Origin: Bacteroidota bacterium
Lineage (GTDB): Bacteria > Bacteroidota > Bacteroidia > Chitinophagales > Chitinophagaceae
Reading direction: 5' to 3'
DNA length: 64,000 nt
NCBI GenBank assembly: GCA_018267615.1
Contig: JAFDYD010000004.1
Coordinates: 329,412 to 393,411 of the forward strand
Shown here: one piece after another, positions 8,289-19,544 of the stretch
Numbering within the stretch: the first letter of the stretch is position 1
How the letters are laid out: each line of letters opens with the position of its first letter
Made by a program: the position numbers and the translations under genes
The notes under the pieces: generated by a model
Seen by the model: only the letters and a program-made list of their open reading frames with translations
Databases searched by the model: none
Told to the model about the DNA's origin: nothing

Positions 8289-11018
8289 TCAGATATCGTA
8301 CTCAAGGATCGGGCGAAGCCATCTTTCAATTTCTTCCACGGACATTTGTTTGCGACGCGCATAATCTTCCACCTGGTCCTTTTCAATTTTTCCGACGCCA
8401 AAATATTTACTTTCAGGATTGGCAAAATACCAACCCGAAACAGAAGAAGCGGGATGCATCGCAAGTGATTCTGTCAGCGTGATGCCTGTGGCTTCCTTGC
8501 CTCCGAGTAAATTAAAAAGTTTATATTTTTCTGTGTGATCAGGACATGCCGGATAACCAGGTGCCGGACGAATGCCCGAATATTCTTCTTTGATAAGATC
8601 CTCGTTCGACAACGCTTCATCATTCGCATATCCCCACAATTCTTTGCGCACTTTTTCATGCAACAATTCGGCAAATGCTTCTGCAAGGCGATCTGCCAAT
8701 GCCTGCAAGATGATTTTATTGTAATCATCATTCTCTTTCATGAATGCATCGATATGTTTTTCGATACCCAGAATAGTTACCGAAAATGCTCCGATATAAT
8801 CCTGCTTACCCGATTCTTTCGGTGCAATAAAATCCGCGAGCGAAATATTCGGTTGATCCGCTGCTTTTTTTATTTGTTGACGAAGAAATTCCAATTTGAC
8901 AACAGATGTCGATGACTCTTGAATCTCCACCGTATCCGCTTCTGAGGCTACAGCCGGCCAGAAACCAACAACGCCGCGTGCAGTCAGCCATTTTTGCTCA
9001 ATAACTTTTTTTAATAATGCTTGCGCATCGTTATACAGTTTGGTTGCTTCCTTTCCAATTTTATCATCAGACAGCAGTTGCGGAAATTTTCCGTGCATTT
9101 CCCACGCAATAAAAAAAGGTTGCCAATCGATATATTTTGCTATTTCTCCCAATGAATAATTGTCGAAAATTTTTGTTCCGGTAAATTTTGGTTTGATGGG
9201 AGAAAAATTATCCCAATCTATTTTGACTTTATTCTGTTGCGATTTTTCAAATGAGAGATATTGCTTGGTTGTTTTCTTATTGGCAAAATCCTCTTTCAGC
9301 TTTGCATATTCTGCGTTGATCGTTTTTAGTAATCCTGGTTTTTGATCCTTACTCAATAGAGAACCTACAACGGTCACGCTTCTCGAGGCATCAAGCACAT
9401 GCAGCACGCCATGTTCGTATTCCGGTGCAATTCTAACGGCAGTGTGCATACGCGAAGTAGTGGCGCCGCCAATAAGCAATGGCACATTAAAATTCAGTCT
9501 TTTCATTTCCCGGGCCACATGAACCATTTCATCAAGTGACGGGGTGATCAACCCGCTGAGCCCAATGATGTCTGCATTTTCTTTTTTGGCCGCATCAAAT
9601 ATTTTATCGGCTGGAACCATTACGCCGAGATCAACAATATCATAACCGTTACATCCCAACACAACGCCGACGATATTTTTTCCGATATCGTGCACATCGC
9701 CTTTAACGGTAGCCAATAAAATCTTCGCTACTCTCTTTTCGGTTTGTTCTCCTTCCTTGTCGGGAAACTTAAGTAGATTTTGTTTTTTTTCTTCCTCAAT
9801 ATATGGAGTAAGCACAGCAACAGATTTTTTCATCACGCGCGCACTCTTCACAACTTGTGGCAGAAACATTTTTCCACTTCCAAAAAGATCACCCACTACA
9901 TTCATCCCAGCCATCAAAGGACCTTCGATAACATCTAATGGTTTTGGATATTTTAACCGTGCTTCTTCAGTATCCTCATCAATATATTCAGTGATTCCGT
10001 TAATCAGCGCATGCTTCAGACGTTCTTCCACAGAAGTTGATCTCCATGCTTCATCTTTTTTCTCCTCTTTCTCCTTTCCTTTTACCGTTTCAGCAAACGC
10101 GATTAATTTTTCCGTCGCTTCGTTATTATCGTTGTGTTTATTCAATATTACATCCTCGCATAATTCTCTCAACGAAGGTTCAATTTCATCATATACTACC
10201 AGTTGCCCTGCGTTAACAATGCCCATATCCATACCAGCTTTAATTGCATAGTATAGAAAGACACTATGCATGGCTTCTCTCACCGGTTCATTACCACGGA
10301 AGGAAAAAGAAAGATTGCTAACACCTCCGCTGATTTTTACCAGGGGATATTTTTGTTTGATGATACGGGTGGCTTCAATAAAATCAACAGCATAATTGTT
10401 GTGCTCTTCAAGGCCGGTTGCGATGGCAAAAATATTCAGATCGAAAATGATATCCTGCGGATCAAAGCCTACTTGTTTTGTAAGTATTTCATAAGCTCTT
10501 TGCGAAATTTCTACTTTTCGCTTCATGGTGTCGGCTTGTCCTTTTTCATCAAAAGCCATTACAATTACAGCCGCGCCATAACTTCTGCAAATCACAGCCT
10601 GTTCAATAAATTTATCGACTCCTTCTTTCATCGAAATTGAATTCACGATACATTTCCCCTGCACACATTTTAATCCTGCTTCTATGATATTAAATTTCGA
10701 AGAATCGATCATGATTGGAATCTTCGCGATATCGGGCTCACTCTGGATAAGATTTAGGAAAGTGGTCATCGCTTTCTCTCCATCTAACAAAGCATCATCC
10801 ATATTTACATCCAATATCTGCGCGCCGTTTTCCACTTGTTGCCTTGCGACACTCAATGCCTCTTCATATTTATTTTCTTTGATGAGGCGGGCAAATTTTT
10901 TGGAACCGGTAATATTTGTTCTTTCACCAACGTTCACGAAGTTTGTCTCCGGTCTAACCACCAGTGGTTCCAATCCGGCTAAGCGCAAATAAGGTTTGAT
11001 AATTATGTTTTCTTTCAT
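8289..11018 (-). CDS. metH: Methionine synthase, folate/cobalamin/reactivation part
   Basis: Carries the methyl-tetrahydrofolate-binding, cobalamin-binding and AdoMet-reactivation domains of B12-dependent methionine synthase; 909 aa. Residues about 20-290 form the pterin-binding barrel ([17 protein letters not shown]). Residues 330-570 are the cap and B12 domain, with the base-off histidine in DVHDIGKN (442-449) and GLSGLITPS. The C-terminal activation domain has [12 protein letters not shown] near 840. It lacks the homocysteine-binding barrel, which is encoded just upstream on the same strand (11068-12090, 49-bp gap). Together the two proteins equal a full-length MetH (about 1,250 aa). The operon makes methionine from homocysteine. 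Confidence 0.95.
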   Translation of the reverse strand: MKENIIIKPYLRLAGLEPLVVRPETNFVNVGERTNITGSKKFARLIKENKYEEALSVARQQVENGAQILDVNMDDALLDGEKAMTTFLNLIQSEPDIAKIPIMIDSSKFNIIEAGLKCVQGKCIVNSISMKEGVDKFIEQAVICRSYGAAVIVMAFDEKGQADTMKRKVEISQRAYEILTKQVGFDPQDIIFDLNIFAIATGLEEHNNYAVDFIEATRIIKQKYPLVKISGGVSNLSFSFRGNEPVREAMHSVFLYYAIKAGMDMGIVNAGQLVVYDEIEPSLRELCEDVILNKHNDNNEATEKLIAFAETVKGKEKEEKKDEAWRSTSVEERLKHALINGITEYIDEDTEEARLKYPKPLDVIEGPLMAGMNVVGDLFGSGKMFLPQVVKSARVMKKSVAVLTPYIEEEKKQNLLKFPDKEGEQTEKRVAKILLATVKGDVHDIGKNIVGVVLGCNGYDIVDLGVMVPADKIFDAAKKENADIIGLSGLITPSLDEMVHVAREMKRLNFNVPLLIGGATTSRMHTAVRIAPEYEHGVLHVLDASRSVTVVGSLLSKDQKPGLLKTINAEYAKLKEDFANKKTTKQYLSFEKSQQNKVKIDWDNFSPIKPKFTGTKIFDNYSLGEIAKYIDWQPFFIAWEMHGKFPQLLSDDKIGKEATKLYNDAQALLKKVIEQKWLTARGVVGFWPAVASEADTVEIQESSTSVVKLEFLRQQIKKAADQPNISLADFIAPKESGKQDYIGAFSVTILGIEKHIDAFMKENDDYNKIILQALADRLAEAFAELLHEKVRKELWGYANDEALSNEDLIKEEYSGIRPAPGYPACPDHTEKYKLFNLLGGKEATGITLTESLAMHPASSVSGWYFANPESKYFGVGKIEKDQVEDYARRKQMSVEEIERWLRPILEYDI

Positions 11019-11067
11019 GCTTTTTAAACTTTATGCCAAAACATTTTCCAATGCATTCTGCTCATTA

Positions 11068-12090
11068 TCAGAACACCTCTTCCAAAATGGGTAACGGCCT
11101 TGGTTGATATTTTTTTACGTGCTCGGCAATATGTGCAATATGATCTGGCGTAGTGCCGCAACATCCACCGACTATGTTTACAAATCCTTCCTGTGCCCAG
11201 TCTTCCAGGAAATGAGCTGTTTGCTCAGGCTGCTCGTCGTATTCGCCCATTGCGTTTGGAAGTCCTGCGTTTGGATATGCCGAAGTATAACAGGTAGCTA
11301 TATGCGACAATTCCTCGATATGCTGTCTCATCTGTGCAGCACCCAATGCACAATTCAACCCAATACTTAAAGGCCTTGCATGCATCACGGAAGTGTAGAA
11401 TGCTTCGAGGGTTTGTCCGCTCAATGTACGTCCGCTTGCGTCTGTGATCGTTCCGCTGATCATTATCGGTAACTCAGGTTTGTTTTTATCTCTGAAATAC
11501 TTTTTGATAGCAAAAATGGCGGCTTTTGCATTGAGCGTGTCGAAAATGGTTTCTATTAATAATACATCAACGCCACCATCAACCAAACCACTTACTTGTT
11601 CATAGTATGCATCGGACACTTCATCAAATCCAACGGCTCTAAATCCGGGATTATTTACATCTGGCGATAAGGAAAGTGTTTTATTCATCGGACCGATTGC
11701 ACCTGCGACGAAAGCAACTTTTTTACCGGCAGCTGCAGGTGACTCGAGAAATTCATTCACTGCTTCTCTGGCAATTTTTGCAGCGGCCAGATTGATTTCA
11801 TAGGCGAGCGATTCCATATGGTAGTCGGCCAATGAAACTCTTTGCGCATTGAAAGTATTCGTCTCAAGAATATCTGCGCCTGCCTCTAAATATTGCTTAT
11901 GAATTTCTTTGATGATTTTTGGCTGGGTCAGACAAAGAAGATCATTGTTTCCTTTGATATCAGACTTCCAGTCTTTAAATCTTTCACCGCGATAATCTTC
12001 TTCGGTTAACCTATACCGTTGGATCATCGTACCCATTGCACCATCGATCACGAGTATCCGCTTTTCCAGTTCTTTTTTAATATCATTCAT
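11068..12090 (-). CDS. metH: Methionine synthase, homocysteine methyltransferase part
   Basis: 340 aa corresponding to the N-terminal homocysteine-binding barrel of MetH. The N terminus has [13 protein letters not shown]. The zinc ligands are visible as GLNCALGA near residue 245 and [10 protein letters not shown] near 310. It presumably works in trans with the 909-aa protein encoded 49 bp downstream. ATG 12090 (MNDIKKEL) is preferred; another ATG lies at 12099. The stretch upstream (12100-12378) contains a palindrome but no riboswitch I can recognise. Split MetH is common in this group of Bacteroidota. Confidence 0.94.
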   Translation of the reverse strand: MNDIKKELEKRILVIDGAMGTMIQRYRLTEEDYRGERFKDWKSDIKGNNDLLCLTQPKIIKEIHKQYLEAGADILETNTFNAQRVSLADYHMESLAYEINLAAAKIAREAVNEFLESPAAAGKKVAFVAGAIGPMNKTLSLSPDVNNPGFRAVGFDEVSDAYYEQVSGLVDGGVDVLLIETIFDTLNAKAAIFAIKKYFRDKNKPELPIMISGTITDASGRTLSGQTLEAFYTSVMHARPLSIGLNCALGAAQMRQHIEELSHIATCYTSAYPNAGLPNAMGEYDEQPEQTAHFLEDWAQEGFVNIVGGCCGTTPDHIAHIAEHVKKYQPRPLPILEEVF

Positions 12091-12174
12091 AGAACACATT
12101 TTTGTTGATACAACAATAATTGTAACAGGAGATGGGCAATTGTTAGCTGATGGCGATAATGAGCCGGAGTGGTT

Positions 12175-12241
12175 AAACTGTATAAACGTTTGGGGAAGAT
12201 AAAAACCCAGGAGGCTTCCTTAGCGTTTATTAGTTCAGTTT
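12175..12241 (-). repeat. Structured palindrome upstream of metH
   Basis: AAACTG-TATAAACG pairs with CGTTTATTA-GTT-CAGTTT. Inside the loop GGGGAAG can pair with CTTCC. The element lies 85-150 nt before the metH ATG in the transcribed direction. It could be a leader structure or just another intergenic palindrome; it does not fit a SAM-I, SAM-II or cobalamin riboswitch pattern as far as I can see. Confidence 0.4.
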
Positions 12242-12378
12242 TTTTCTCGATTTCGCTCACCACTCTTCATTCTCTCGCTCTCATTCTTGCCCAGGCCGAA
12301 CAATAAACAAATCCGCCTGTTGCAAGTGCAAATTTAAAACATCTGAGGCTAACTTCAAAGCGTCATTTGGGGTGATTG

Positions 12379-12999
12379 CTAGCCATTGGACATATAACTC
12401 TCTACCGGCATGCGGTTAGTGATAGAACGGGCAAGGGTCATTTCGTCCGCATATTCCAATTCGCCACCGAAAGCGATGCCGCGGGAGATGGTTGTGATTT
12501 TTATATGAAATGGCTGAAGCTTTTTTTGGATGTAGTAGATTGTAGTATCGCCCTGGATATTTGGATTCAACGCAAAAATTACTTCCTGGATGTGTTCTTT
12601 TTGAACGCGACCGGCAAGTGTATCAATATTCAACTGATCCGGCCCGATTCCATCCAACGGAGAAATAATTCCGCCCAATACATGATAGGTACCGCTAAAC
12701 TGCTGTGTGCTTTCAATTGCAATAACATCCCTGATATTTTCGACTACACAAACGGTATCCTGTTTGCGCATTGAATTGGCGCAGATCGAGCATATATCCG
12801 CATCTGCAACATTAAAACAACGTTGGCAAAATTTAATTTCCTGGCGCATCTTGCTGATGATATCACCAAAACCTTTTACCATTTCAGCATCTTGCTTCAA
12901 CAAATGCAAAACCAATCGCAAGGCGGTTTTCTTGCCAATACCCGGAAGTTTGGCAAATTCGTTGACAGCATTTTCCAATAAGGCCGAAGAGAATTGCAT
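12379..12999 (-). CDS. recR: Recombination protein RecR
   Basis: Part of the RecFOR pathway that loads RecA on gapped DNA. The 206-aa protein shows the N-terminal helix-hairpin-helix (KLPGIGKKTALRLVLHLL), a C4 zinc finger (CQRCFNVADADICSIC near residues 58-73), the Toprim domain (VCVVENIRDVIAIE) and the C-terminal Walker-B-like segment. Standard length. It lies upstream of metH on the same strand with a 288-bp gap, so it is probably a separate unit. Confidence 0.96.
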   Translation of the reverse strand: MQFSSALLENAVNEFAKLPGIGKKTALRLVLHLLKQDAEMVKGFGDIISKMRQEIKFCQRCFNVADADICSICANSMRKQDTVCVVENIRDVIAIESTQQFSGTYHVLGGIISPLDGIGPDQLNIDTLAGRVQKEHIQEVIFALNPNIQGDTTIYYIQKKLQPFHIKITTISRGIAFGGELEYADEMTLARSITNRMPVESYMSNG

Positions 13000-13019
13000 G
13001 ATGCAAATTTAGCAAATAT

Positions 13020-13178
13020 GCCGATGAATAGTCGATTGGTTGAAAAGTTGATTGGTCGATAGGTTGATTGGTTAATTATTGGCAAAGCACGTTTTCAAAT
13101 AAAATTTAATTGATCAGCGACGATATACTTATCGACCTATCAACTTCTCAACTAATCGACTATTCATCCGCACATTAA
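13020..13178. repeat. Intergenic palindrome, family B copy 2
   Basis: Arms CGATGAATAGTCGATTGGTTG and GATTGGTCGATAGGTTGATTGG pair with CGACCTATCAACTTCTCAAC and TAATCGACTATTCATC. The centre AAAGCACGTTTTCAAATAAA matches the centre of the copy at 7134-7288. Confidence 0.75.
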
Positions 13179-14596
13179 AGTGTGATATCAGTCTCATTGT
13201 CCCAATTCGACTTCACATTTAATTTCCGGCGGATCGGAATTACTTTTTCCGGTTGTCGATGCGCTCCGTAGAATTCGCCCGGATCCCAAATGCCATTTTT
13301 ATTGTCGTCATATAAAATGCGCAATTCATATTCTCCAGGAAGGAAGAGTTTTTTATAGTATATTTTATTGGAGCCGAAAATAAATGTCTCTTTGATCGTT
13401 TCGCCCTGCATGAATAATAATACAGGATTTTTTTTGAGATCGATATTGGGGAAACGTAGCCGGAGTGATCCATAATCCGATTCTCTTTTTGTTTGAAAAG
13501 TAATCGTATCTGTTTTCAATAACCTGGCACCGGTTGTATCTTCCGCAAATTCTTTTTGGGCAATCATATGATATTTTGTGTCAGGAACCCATTTGTATAT
13601 GAGTGTGATTTTTTTATTGGACGTATCCCGCAGATACTGGAACTGTGTTATGTCTTTAAAATTTTCATCGGTAAATCTGACTTGCGATGAATCAAAAAAT
13701 TTAATTGGAACGGGGAATGTCAAAACAAAATCACTCAATAAATCGAGTGAACCATTTGAAAGTCCGAGTTGAACAACCAGGCGTTTATCTTTTTCTTTCT
13801 CCTTATCTGCTTTTTTTGATGTTGCGGCTTTTGGTGTAGATTTTTTTACCGGTTTTGATCCTGCGGTATCCATAAACGCGTACAATATTACAGGCGTGTA
13901 ATTTTCTTTGACGACAATCGGAGAATCAGCAAAAGCAAATAACTGCGTTTTTGAAGTATATTTCAATTGACCACCTTCATCTTTTAAAGCATATATCGCG
14001 TAAGTTCCGGGCTCCAAATAATGAAACTTGAAATTGCCGGTGGTGTCGAGGCGTGCAATATACCTTGGTTTTTCTTTGGCTACGGCTGAATCATCAAAAT
14101 GCCGGTGCAGCATTACGGTTAATGTACTATCAACTTTACCCGTCGACGCCAGAACTACTCTTCCGGAAAAAGTCAGAGAGTCGATATGATCTCCGGTAGA
14201 AAAAACATAGGTGAAATTGTTAAGAATATTTCCTTCATTGATATCCCGAATCGCTTTACCAAAATTTAACGAGTAGGTTGTATTCGGCTCCAACGTGTCT
14301 TTAAATTTTACCGTCACAACTTTCAGCTTTGACTCTACAGTTGGATCTGATTTTGCAACAGGTGATTGGATTAACTCTTTACGAACTTCTCTCAGGTCAA
14401 TATATTCATCAAAATTAAAAACGATCGTTTTGCTATTGAAATGAAGTTTGTTATTATCAGGCGTGGCTTTCACAAGCGTTGGTGGCAGTGAATCGCGCAA
14501 TCCTCCGGTGGGTGGAATAATATTCGCACAACCAGAAATCGCCAGCATTTTGATAACAATAATAGCAAAGGCAAAAAAATGTAAAAAGCGTTTCAT
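13175..14596 (-). CDS. Lipoprotein with bacterial Ig-like domain
   Basis: 473 aa. The N terminus is a lipoprotein signal: a hydrophobic stretch followed by LAISGCANIIPP, with Cys as lipidation site. The start of the mature region (PPTGGLRDSLPPTLVKATPD) and the following FNFDEYIDLREV are typical of Bacteroidota proteins that begin with a Big_5-type Ig-like domain. The middle part has carboxypeptidase-regulatory-like strands (FKFHYLEPGTYAIYALKD), then a Lys-rich linker (TPKAATSKKADKEKEKDKR). ATG 14596 precedes the signal peptide; the frame also opens further upstream at 14650. Probably a surface or periplasmic protein, function unknown. Confidence 0.8.
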   Translation of the reverse strand: MKRFLHFFAFAIIVIKMLAISGCANIIPPTGGLRDSLPPTLVKATPDNNKLHFNSKTIVFNFDEYIDLREVRKELIQSPVAKSDPTVESKLKVVTVKFKDTLEPNTTYSLNFGKAIRDINEGNILNNFTYVFSTGDHIDSLTFSGRVVLASTGKVDSTLTVMLHRHFDDSAVAKEKPRYIARLDTTGNFKFHYLEPGTYAIYALKDEGGQLKYTSKTQLFAFADSPIVVKENYTPVILYAFMDTAGSKPVKKSTPKAATSKKADKEKEKDKRLVVQLGLSNGSLDLLSDFVLTFPVPIKFFDSSQVRFTDENFKDITQFQYLRDTSNKKITLIYKWVPDTKYHMIAQKEFAEDTTGARLLKTDTITFQTKRESDYGSLRLRFPNIDLKKNPVLLFMQGETIKETFIFGSNKIYYKKLFLPGEYELRILYDDNKNGIWDPGEFYGAHRQPEKVIPIRRKLNVKSNWDNETDITL

Positions 14597-14769
14597 TAAA
14601 TGCTGATTAATATGACCTGTTCTGGTTGATTTTATTTGCTTAATCGACAAACTTAAGTTGTTTCGGGGAATCAGGCGGTAGTCAAATCATAATAATGTTC
14701 TAAACTTGAACTTCTGATGATACTGATCATTCTGATAAATTCCAATGGATAAAAAATTCATTTAAATTA

Positions 14770-17700
14770 TCAGAAATAATCGGGATCATCAATGCTATCA
14801 GAAGTTTCCACTACCAGGTTATTTGTCTTAACAAAATTGCACCAGTGACAATCGGCTTTGCCGCATCCAACATAAAATTCATGTCGTTGTATCTTTTGCC
14901 ATACATCGGTAATTTGATGTGTAACTGTAGTAATATCTTCCGGCCGGATCACCAATTTTGTCTTTTTATAATCTTTTTTATTATCGGGTTCGATGAAATC
15001 AAACTCCGAACTGATCACCTGCCAGCCCCTCGATTCATAATGATCCAATAATATTTTATAGAAAACAGCCTGCCTCCAATAATCACCGCCATTCGGATTT
15101 TTTTCATTAGGAGGCGCGAGTTTTGGTTTTGCTTTTTCAGGATCGCCGGTTTTATAATCAACAACGTTCACGTGTTTTCCATCAAATTCCAGTTTGTCCA
15201 TTTTGCCTTTCAACGGAACGTTGTTCACCATCACATGGCGGACATTTCTTTCAATAGCCACGATCTTATTCCAACTGCCGACATATTTATTATAGTAATC
15301 CGGCAATACAATATGGCCATATTCGATCCTTCGTTCAAATTGTTCTTTTGTAAAACTCTCACGATGCCGGTGCATATAGTTATCGAAATAAGAAAGAAAA
15401 GCAACGAGGTCCGGGAACTGTTGTTCGTTGGATTGCATATTCCTGAAAAGTAATTCCAGCGCGGAGTGAACCGCAGACCCGAATTCAGTCGCTTCGTTTT
15501 TTGGAGCGGGTATGCGTAATAGGTTTTTGAAATAAAACTCAAGCGGACATTTGAGATAATTATTCAAAGCCGTAACGTTCATTACAAATGTTTCCAGCAA
15601 GCGGCTGACGAATTGCTCCTCGATTTTTTCGATTTCCGGCGATTGTTCCTCCAATTCCAGTAACTGGAATTCGGCGGTTAATTCCGGAGGAACCGGATCG
15701 TTCACCACTTGTAATGCATGGCCTTCCTGTATTTCGGCAATGAACATGGAGGGTTCCAGTTCTTTTCCATCGTTACGGTAACGGCTATACGAAATAAAAA
15801 GATGTTTTTCTGTTCGTGTGAGGGCAACATAAAACAGCCGTCTCAATTCTTCTTCTTCCACGGACTTTGATTGAGAAGAAAAAATATTATCGGGGAATCT
15901 GTACCCGGTATGGGGTGCACGTTTCTTTTCCCATACATGCGCATTACAACCTGCGAAAAATACATATTCGAATTCGAGTCCCTTGGAACCGTGAACGGTT
16001 AATAGGTTCACTGTTTCAGAGCTGCCGGTAACCTGTATCAATGGCAATGGAATTCCTTCTTTCTCCATCAGGTCGATCAGCTCCACCAATTTGTGTAATG
16101 TGAGCCCTGGATTTCGGTGCGTTTCTTCTTTTATAAAATCGAAAAGACCGGTCAGCACTTGTAACAACCAAATCTTTTCTTCGTCGATCATGATTTGATT
16201 GATAACACCTGCCTTGCGGATGATTCGTTCTATCAAAATCTGTAAAGTAACATTGGGAACATCACTGATTAAATTTTCTATAATGGTTCCAGCTTTTTTT
16301 AATTGCTGATGTAGTCCCTGCGAAAAAAGATCCTTTGGAGGTTCATTGCTTTTTTCATGCAATAGCCTTCTTAAGGAAATTTTGTTTTCGGTGAATTGTC
16401 TATTGGCCACTTCGATGCTAAGCTTTGCAATTTCAATAGCGGGTATATTGAACCAGTTAAAATGTAGAATTTCGAATAACAACTCATCTCCACTATAAGG
16501 AATTTCATGTTCAGATGCGAGATAACGGATAATGGTGATAATTTTTTTGGCGAGCGGGATTTCAAGAATGTCCAGGCTTCTCTTGCTGAAGAAAGAAATT
16601 TTCTTCAGTTTGAAATATTGAATCAGTTCTTCGGCATATTTATTTTCCTTGTAGATGACTGCTATTTTTCCAGGCCGCACGCCCTCAGTGATCAGCCTAT
16701 CGACCTGCATCGTGATATCCGCCATTTCTTGTCGCGGTGTTTCGTATTCACGGATAAACGGCGGATGAGTCAGGTGGTTGATAGCCGTATTGGCTGCGAT
16801 CAATTCCTTACTTAGGCCATCAATTTTTTTGATCAGTCTTTCGTCGTTTCTATTGATGAGCGTTTTTGAAATATCCAGGATCGGTTGAGTGGAACGATAA
16901 TTATGTGTAAGAACAACCGTCAGCAAATCTTTCTTATAATTATTCCTGAAATCAAGCATGTTTGAAACATTCGCGCCCTGGAATCGGTAGATACTTTGAT
17001 CGTCGTCGCCGACAACAAAAACATTTGGCTTGTCCCAATAATTAATCAGTAATTGCACAAGGCGGTTTTGCGTTCCGCTGGTATCCTGGAATTCATCGAC
17101 AAGTATGTATAAAAATTTTTCCTGGTAGCGGCGAAGCAAAGATTCATTTTCTTCAAAGCTTGCTATCACCCAATTGATCATGTCATCAAAATCATAACGG
17201 TTACGCGTATGCATGATTTGTTGAAACCGGTCAAATTCGTTTACTGCTGCTCGTAATTTTCCCATTCTTTCTTTCTCATCATTGATCTTATCTATTTTTT
17301 TATCGCCTGCTTTGAATTTACCGGCTGCTCTTTTATAAATGAATTCATCGCGTGTTTCGATATCTGCCAAATACTCATCGATTTTTTGATTGATGAAAGC
17401 CGGCGTCCATCCTTCGCGCTTCATAGTACTAAAGAGTGACTTCAGATTGTTCGTTTCAAAATATACATCGCCCCTGTATCTTTTTAAAGGATGGTTTTTG
17501 GGGAATTTGTTTATGAGTTCTTTTAAAAATTCTATGCGCTCCAATTCCGAAACCGCATCCATAGAAGTTTTGTCGAATAGAAAAAGATTTTCCTGGATGA
17601 TATCATTGCAGAATGCGTGGAAGGTTGAGATATTCACTTTGTATGCATCGGGACCAATAAAACTTACAAGCCTTCTGCGCATAGCCACGGCACCGGCATC

Positions 17701-17901
17701 GGTATAAGTAAGGCACAATATGTTTTCAGGTTTTGTGTCGGTGTCGATTAGTATTTTTCCGATCCGCGCACTGAGAATTTGCGTTTTTCCAGTGCCAGGT
17801 CCCGCAACAACCATCACTGGGCCGTCGATGGTATCGACAGCTTTTTTTTGTTGTTCATTGAGACCATTGTAAAGTTTATCGAAAATATCTTTCTGGTTCA
17901 T
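14770..17901 (-). CDS. UvrD/Rep-family helicase fused to PD-(D/E)XK nuclease
   Basis: 1,043 aa DNA-repair helicase-nuclease resembling the AddA/AddB and RecB-like group. Helicase motifs in order: VVAGPGTGKTQ (Walker A, residue about 32), VDEFQDTSG (II), GDDDQSIYRFQGA (III), VLTHNYRST (IV), LLTVHGSKGLEFEYVFF (V) and RLFYVALTRTEKHLF (VI). The C-terminal nuclease has GSAVHSALELLF and VVDYKTGD. Four cysteines flank it (one in LKCPLEFYF; three in GCGKADCHWC), as in nucleases with an iron-sulfur cluster such as AddB and Cas4. No partner subunit is adjacent. Confidence 0.92.
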   Translation of the reverse strand: MNQKDIFDKLYNGLNEQQKKAVDTIDGPVMVVAGPGTGKTQILSARIGKILIDTDTKPENILCLTYTDAGAVAMRRRLVSFIGPDAYKVNISTFHAFCNDIIQENLFLFDKTSMDAVSELERIEFLKELINKFPKNHPLKRYRGDVYFETNNLKSLFSTMKREGWTPAFINQKIDEYLADIETRDEFIYKRAAGKFKAGDKKIDKINDEKERMGKLRAAVNEFDRFQQIMHTRNRYDFDDMINWVIASFEENESLLRRYQEKFLYILVDEFQDTSGTQNRLVQLLINYWDKPNVFVVGDDDQSIYRFQGANVSNMLDFRNNYKKDLLTVVLTHNYRSTQPILDISKTLINRNDERLIKKIDGLSKELIAANTAINHLTHPPFIREYETPRQEMADITMQVDRLITEGVRPGKIAVIYKENKYAEELIQYFKLKKISFFSKRSLDILEIPLAKKIITIIRYLASEHEIPYSGDELLFEILHFNWFNIPAIEIAKLSIEVANRQFTENKISLRRLLHEKSNEPPKDLFSQGLHQQLKKAGTIIENLISDVPNVTLQILIERIIRKAGVINQIMIDEEKIWLLQVLTGLFDFIKEETHRNPGLTLHKLVELIDLMEKEGIPLPLIQVTGSSETVNLLTVHGSKGLEFEYVFFAGCNAHVWEKKRAPHTGYRFPDNIFSSQSKSVEEEELRRLFYVALTRTEKHLFISYSRYRNDGKELEPSMFIAEIQEGHALQVVNDPVPPELTAEFQLLELEEQSPEIEKIEEQFVSRLLETFVMNVTALNNYLKCPLEFYFKNLLRIPAPKNEATEFGSAVHSALELLFRNMQSNEQQFPDLVAFLSYFDNYMHRHRESFTKEQFERRIEYGHIVLPDYYNKYVGSWNKIVAIERNVRHVMVNNVPLKGKMDKLEFDGKHVNVVDYKTGDPEKAKPKLAPPNEKNPNGGDYWRQAVFYKILLDHYESRGWQVISSEFDFIEPDNKKDYKKTKLVIRPEDITTVTHQITDVWQKIQRHEFYVGCGKADCHWCNFVKTNNLVVETSDSIDDPDYF

Positions 17902-18124
17902 GCAATCTAAGACCCGATTTTTCTGGATGATTCAAAGATAAGTTTATTAGCGTGTATGCCTGCGAAATGGCTATGGATAAAGGTTTCATGCGGTGCTCCG
18001 TTAGTACAACAATCGATGATTAAAAAAAGTTATTCAAAATGTGGAAACTTTCTTAATTCCGGAATATTATTCTAACTGTTTTGTCGTTATATACCGGTAT
18101 AATCCGAATTATGAAGATCCAAAT

Positions 18125-19486
18125 ATGAAGAACCACCAACCCTTTAAAATTTTTATTGTAGAAGATGATGCCTGGTATGGCTCGATGCTGGAACATTATC
18201 TGGCACTGAATCCAGAATATGAAGTGAGGCGTTTTGAAAATCCCAATGATTTTTTTTCCCATCTCCACGAAACTCCCGACGTGGTTACACTGGATTATTC
18301 TCTTCCGGATGCGGATGGTACCGAAGTATTGAAAAAAATCAAAGAACATAATCCTGATATACGCGTCATCATTATCTCCGGACAAGAAGATGTTGCTACT
18401 GCAATCAACCTCCTCAAGAATGGAGCATTCGATTATATTGTAAAAGATGATGACACCAAAGACCGACTTTGGAACAGCATTTTGCATTTGCGTGAAATAA
18501 GAAATTTGAAGGAAGAAGTAGAAAGCCTGAAAACACAGGTTGGACGCAAATACGATTTCTCGCAGATGATCATCGGTAAAAGCGAACCCATTGAAAAAGT
18601 ATTTGCTCTGATTGAAAAAGCATCGCGGACCAATATCACAGTTTCTATTACTGGTGAAACAGGTTCCGGTAAGGAGATGGTGGCAAAAGCGATTCACTAT
18701 AATTCCGATCGTCACAAGCAGCCATTTGTTACTGTAAACGTTGCTGCGATTCCGAGAGATTTGATAGAAAGCGAGCTCTTTGGTCATGAAAAGGGCGCAT
18801 TTACAGGAGCGGTAACACGTCGTATCGGAAAATTTGAAGAAGCCAATACAGGAACATTATTCCTTGATGAAATCGGGGAACTCGATATTAACCTGCAGGC
18901 AAAATTATTGCGCGTGTTGCAGGAGAGAGAGATCACAAGAATAGGCAGCAATACTGTAACGCCCATCAATGTGCGAATCATTGTAGCTACCCATAAGAAC
19001 CTGATTGAAGAAGTGAAGAATAAAAATTTTAGAGAGGATCTTTATTATCGTTTGATCGGTTTGCCGATTATGCTTCCTCCATTGAGAGATCGCGGTAATG
19101 ATATTATTATTCTCGCAAAAAATTTCATAGATGCTTTTTCCAAGGAGAATAAGATGGTTAAAAAAACATTGACGCCGGAAACACAACAAAAATTGCTTTC
19201 TTATTCCTTTCCGGGAAATGTGCGTGAATTGAAATCTATTATGGAATTGGCTGTTGTGATGAGTGACAGTGAGAATATTCTGCCCGAACATATAACGTTG
19301 AATGCAACCACCAGCATCAACGACCTGCTGAATAAAGAAACAACATTGCAGGAATTCGAGAACCAGATTATACAACACTATCTTGATAAGTATAATAAAG
19401 ATGTGTTGCTGGTAGCCAAAAAACTGGACATTGGTAAATCCACTATTTACAGAATGATTCAGAACGGAGAGTTAAAAAATAAATAA
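18125..19486 (+). CDS. Sigma-54-dependent response regulator (NtrC type)
   Basis: 453 aa. Receiver domain with the phospho-acceptor Asp in [10 protein letters not shown] near residue 56; AAA+ domain with GETGSGKE (Walker A), the sigma-54 contact loop GAFTGAV and Walker [12 protein letters not shown]-terminal Fis-type helix-turn-helix ([16 protein letters not shown]). This is a complete NtrC-family activator. ATG 18125 ([15 protein letters not shown]) is the plausible start; the frame stays open from 18041. No histidine kinase adjoins. Two more receiver proteins follow on the same strand. Confidence 0.94.
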   Translation: MKNHQPFKIFIVEDDAWYGSMLEHYLALNPEYEVRRFENPNDFFSHLHETPDVVTLDYSLPDADGTEVLKKIKEHNPDIRVIIISGQEDVATAINLLKNGAFDYIVKDDDTKDRLWNSILHLREIRNLKEEVESLKTQVGRKYDFSQMIIGKSEPIEKVFALIEKASRTNITVSITGETGSGKEMVAKAIHYNSDRHKQPFVTVNVAAIPRDLIESELFGHEKGAFTGAVTRRIGKFEEANTGTLFLDEIGELDINLQAKLLRVLQEREITRIGSNTVTPINVRIIVATHKNLIEEVKNKNFREDLYYRLIGLPIMLPPLRDRGNDIIILAKNFIDAFSKENKMVKKTLTPETQQKLLSYSFPGNVRELKSIMELAVVMSDSENILPEHITLNATTSINDLLNKETTLQEFENQIIQHYLDKYNKDVLLVAKKLDIGKSTIYRMIQNGELKNK

Positions 19487-19544
19487 TCAGGAACGCAACC
19501 TGTTTTCCATACTATGGGTTGGTAAGCCTTATCCATTACGTTCT

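Noticed and set aside
10684..10992. 102-aa plus-strand frame inside metH
   Set aside because: It is antisense to conserved MetH sequence; a shadow frame.
12100..12378. SAM or cobalamin riboswitch before metH
   Set aside because: I looked for the SAM-I, SAM-II and cobalamin core words and did not find them; only an unexplained palindrome remains.
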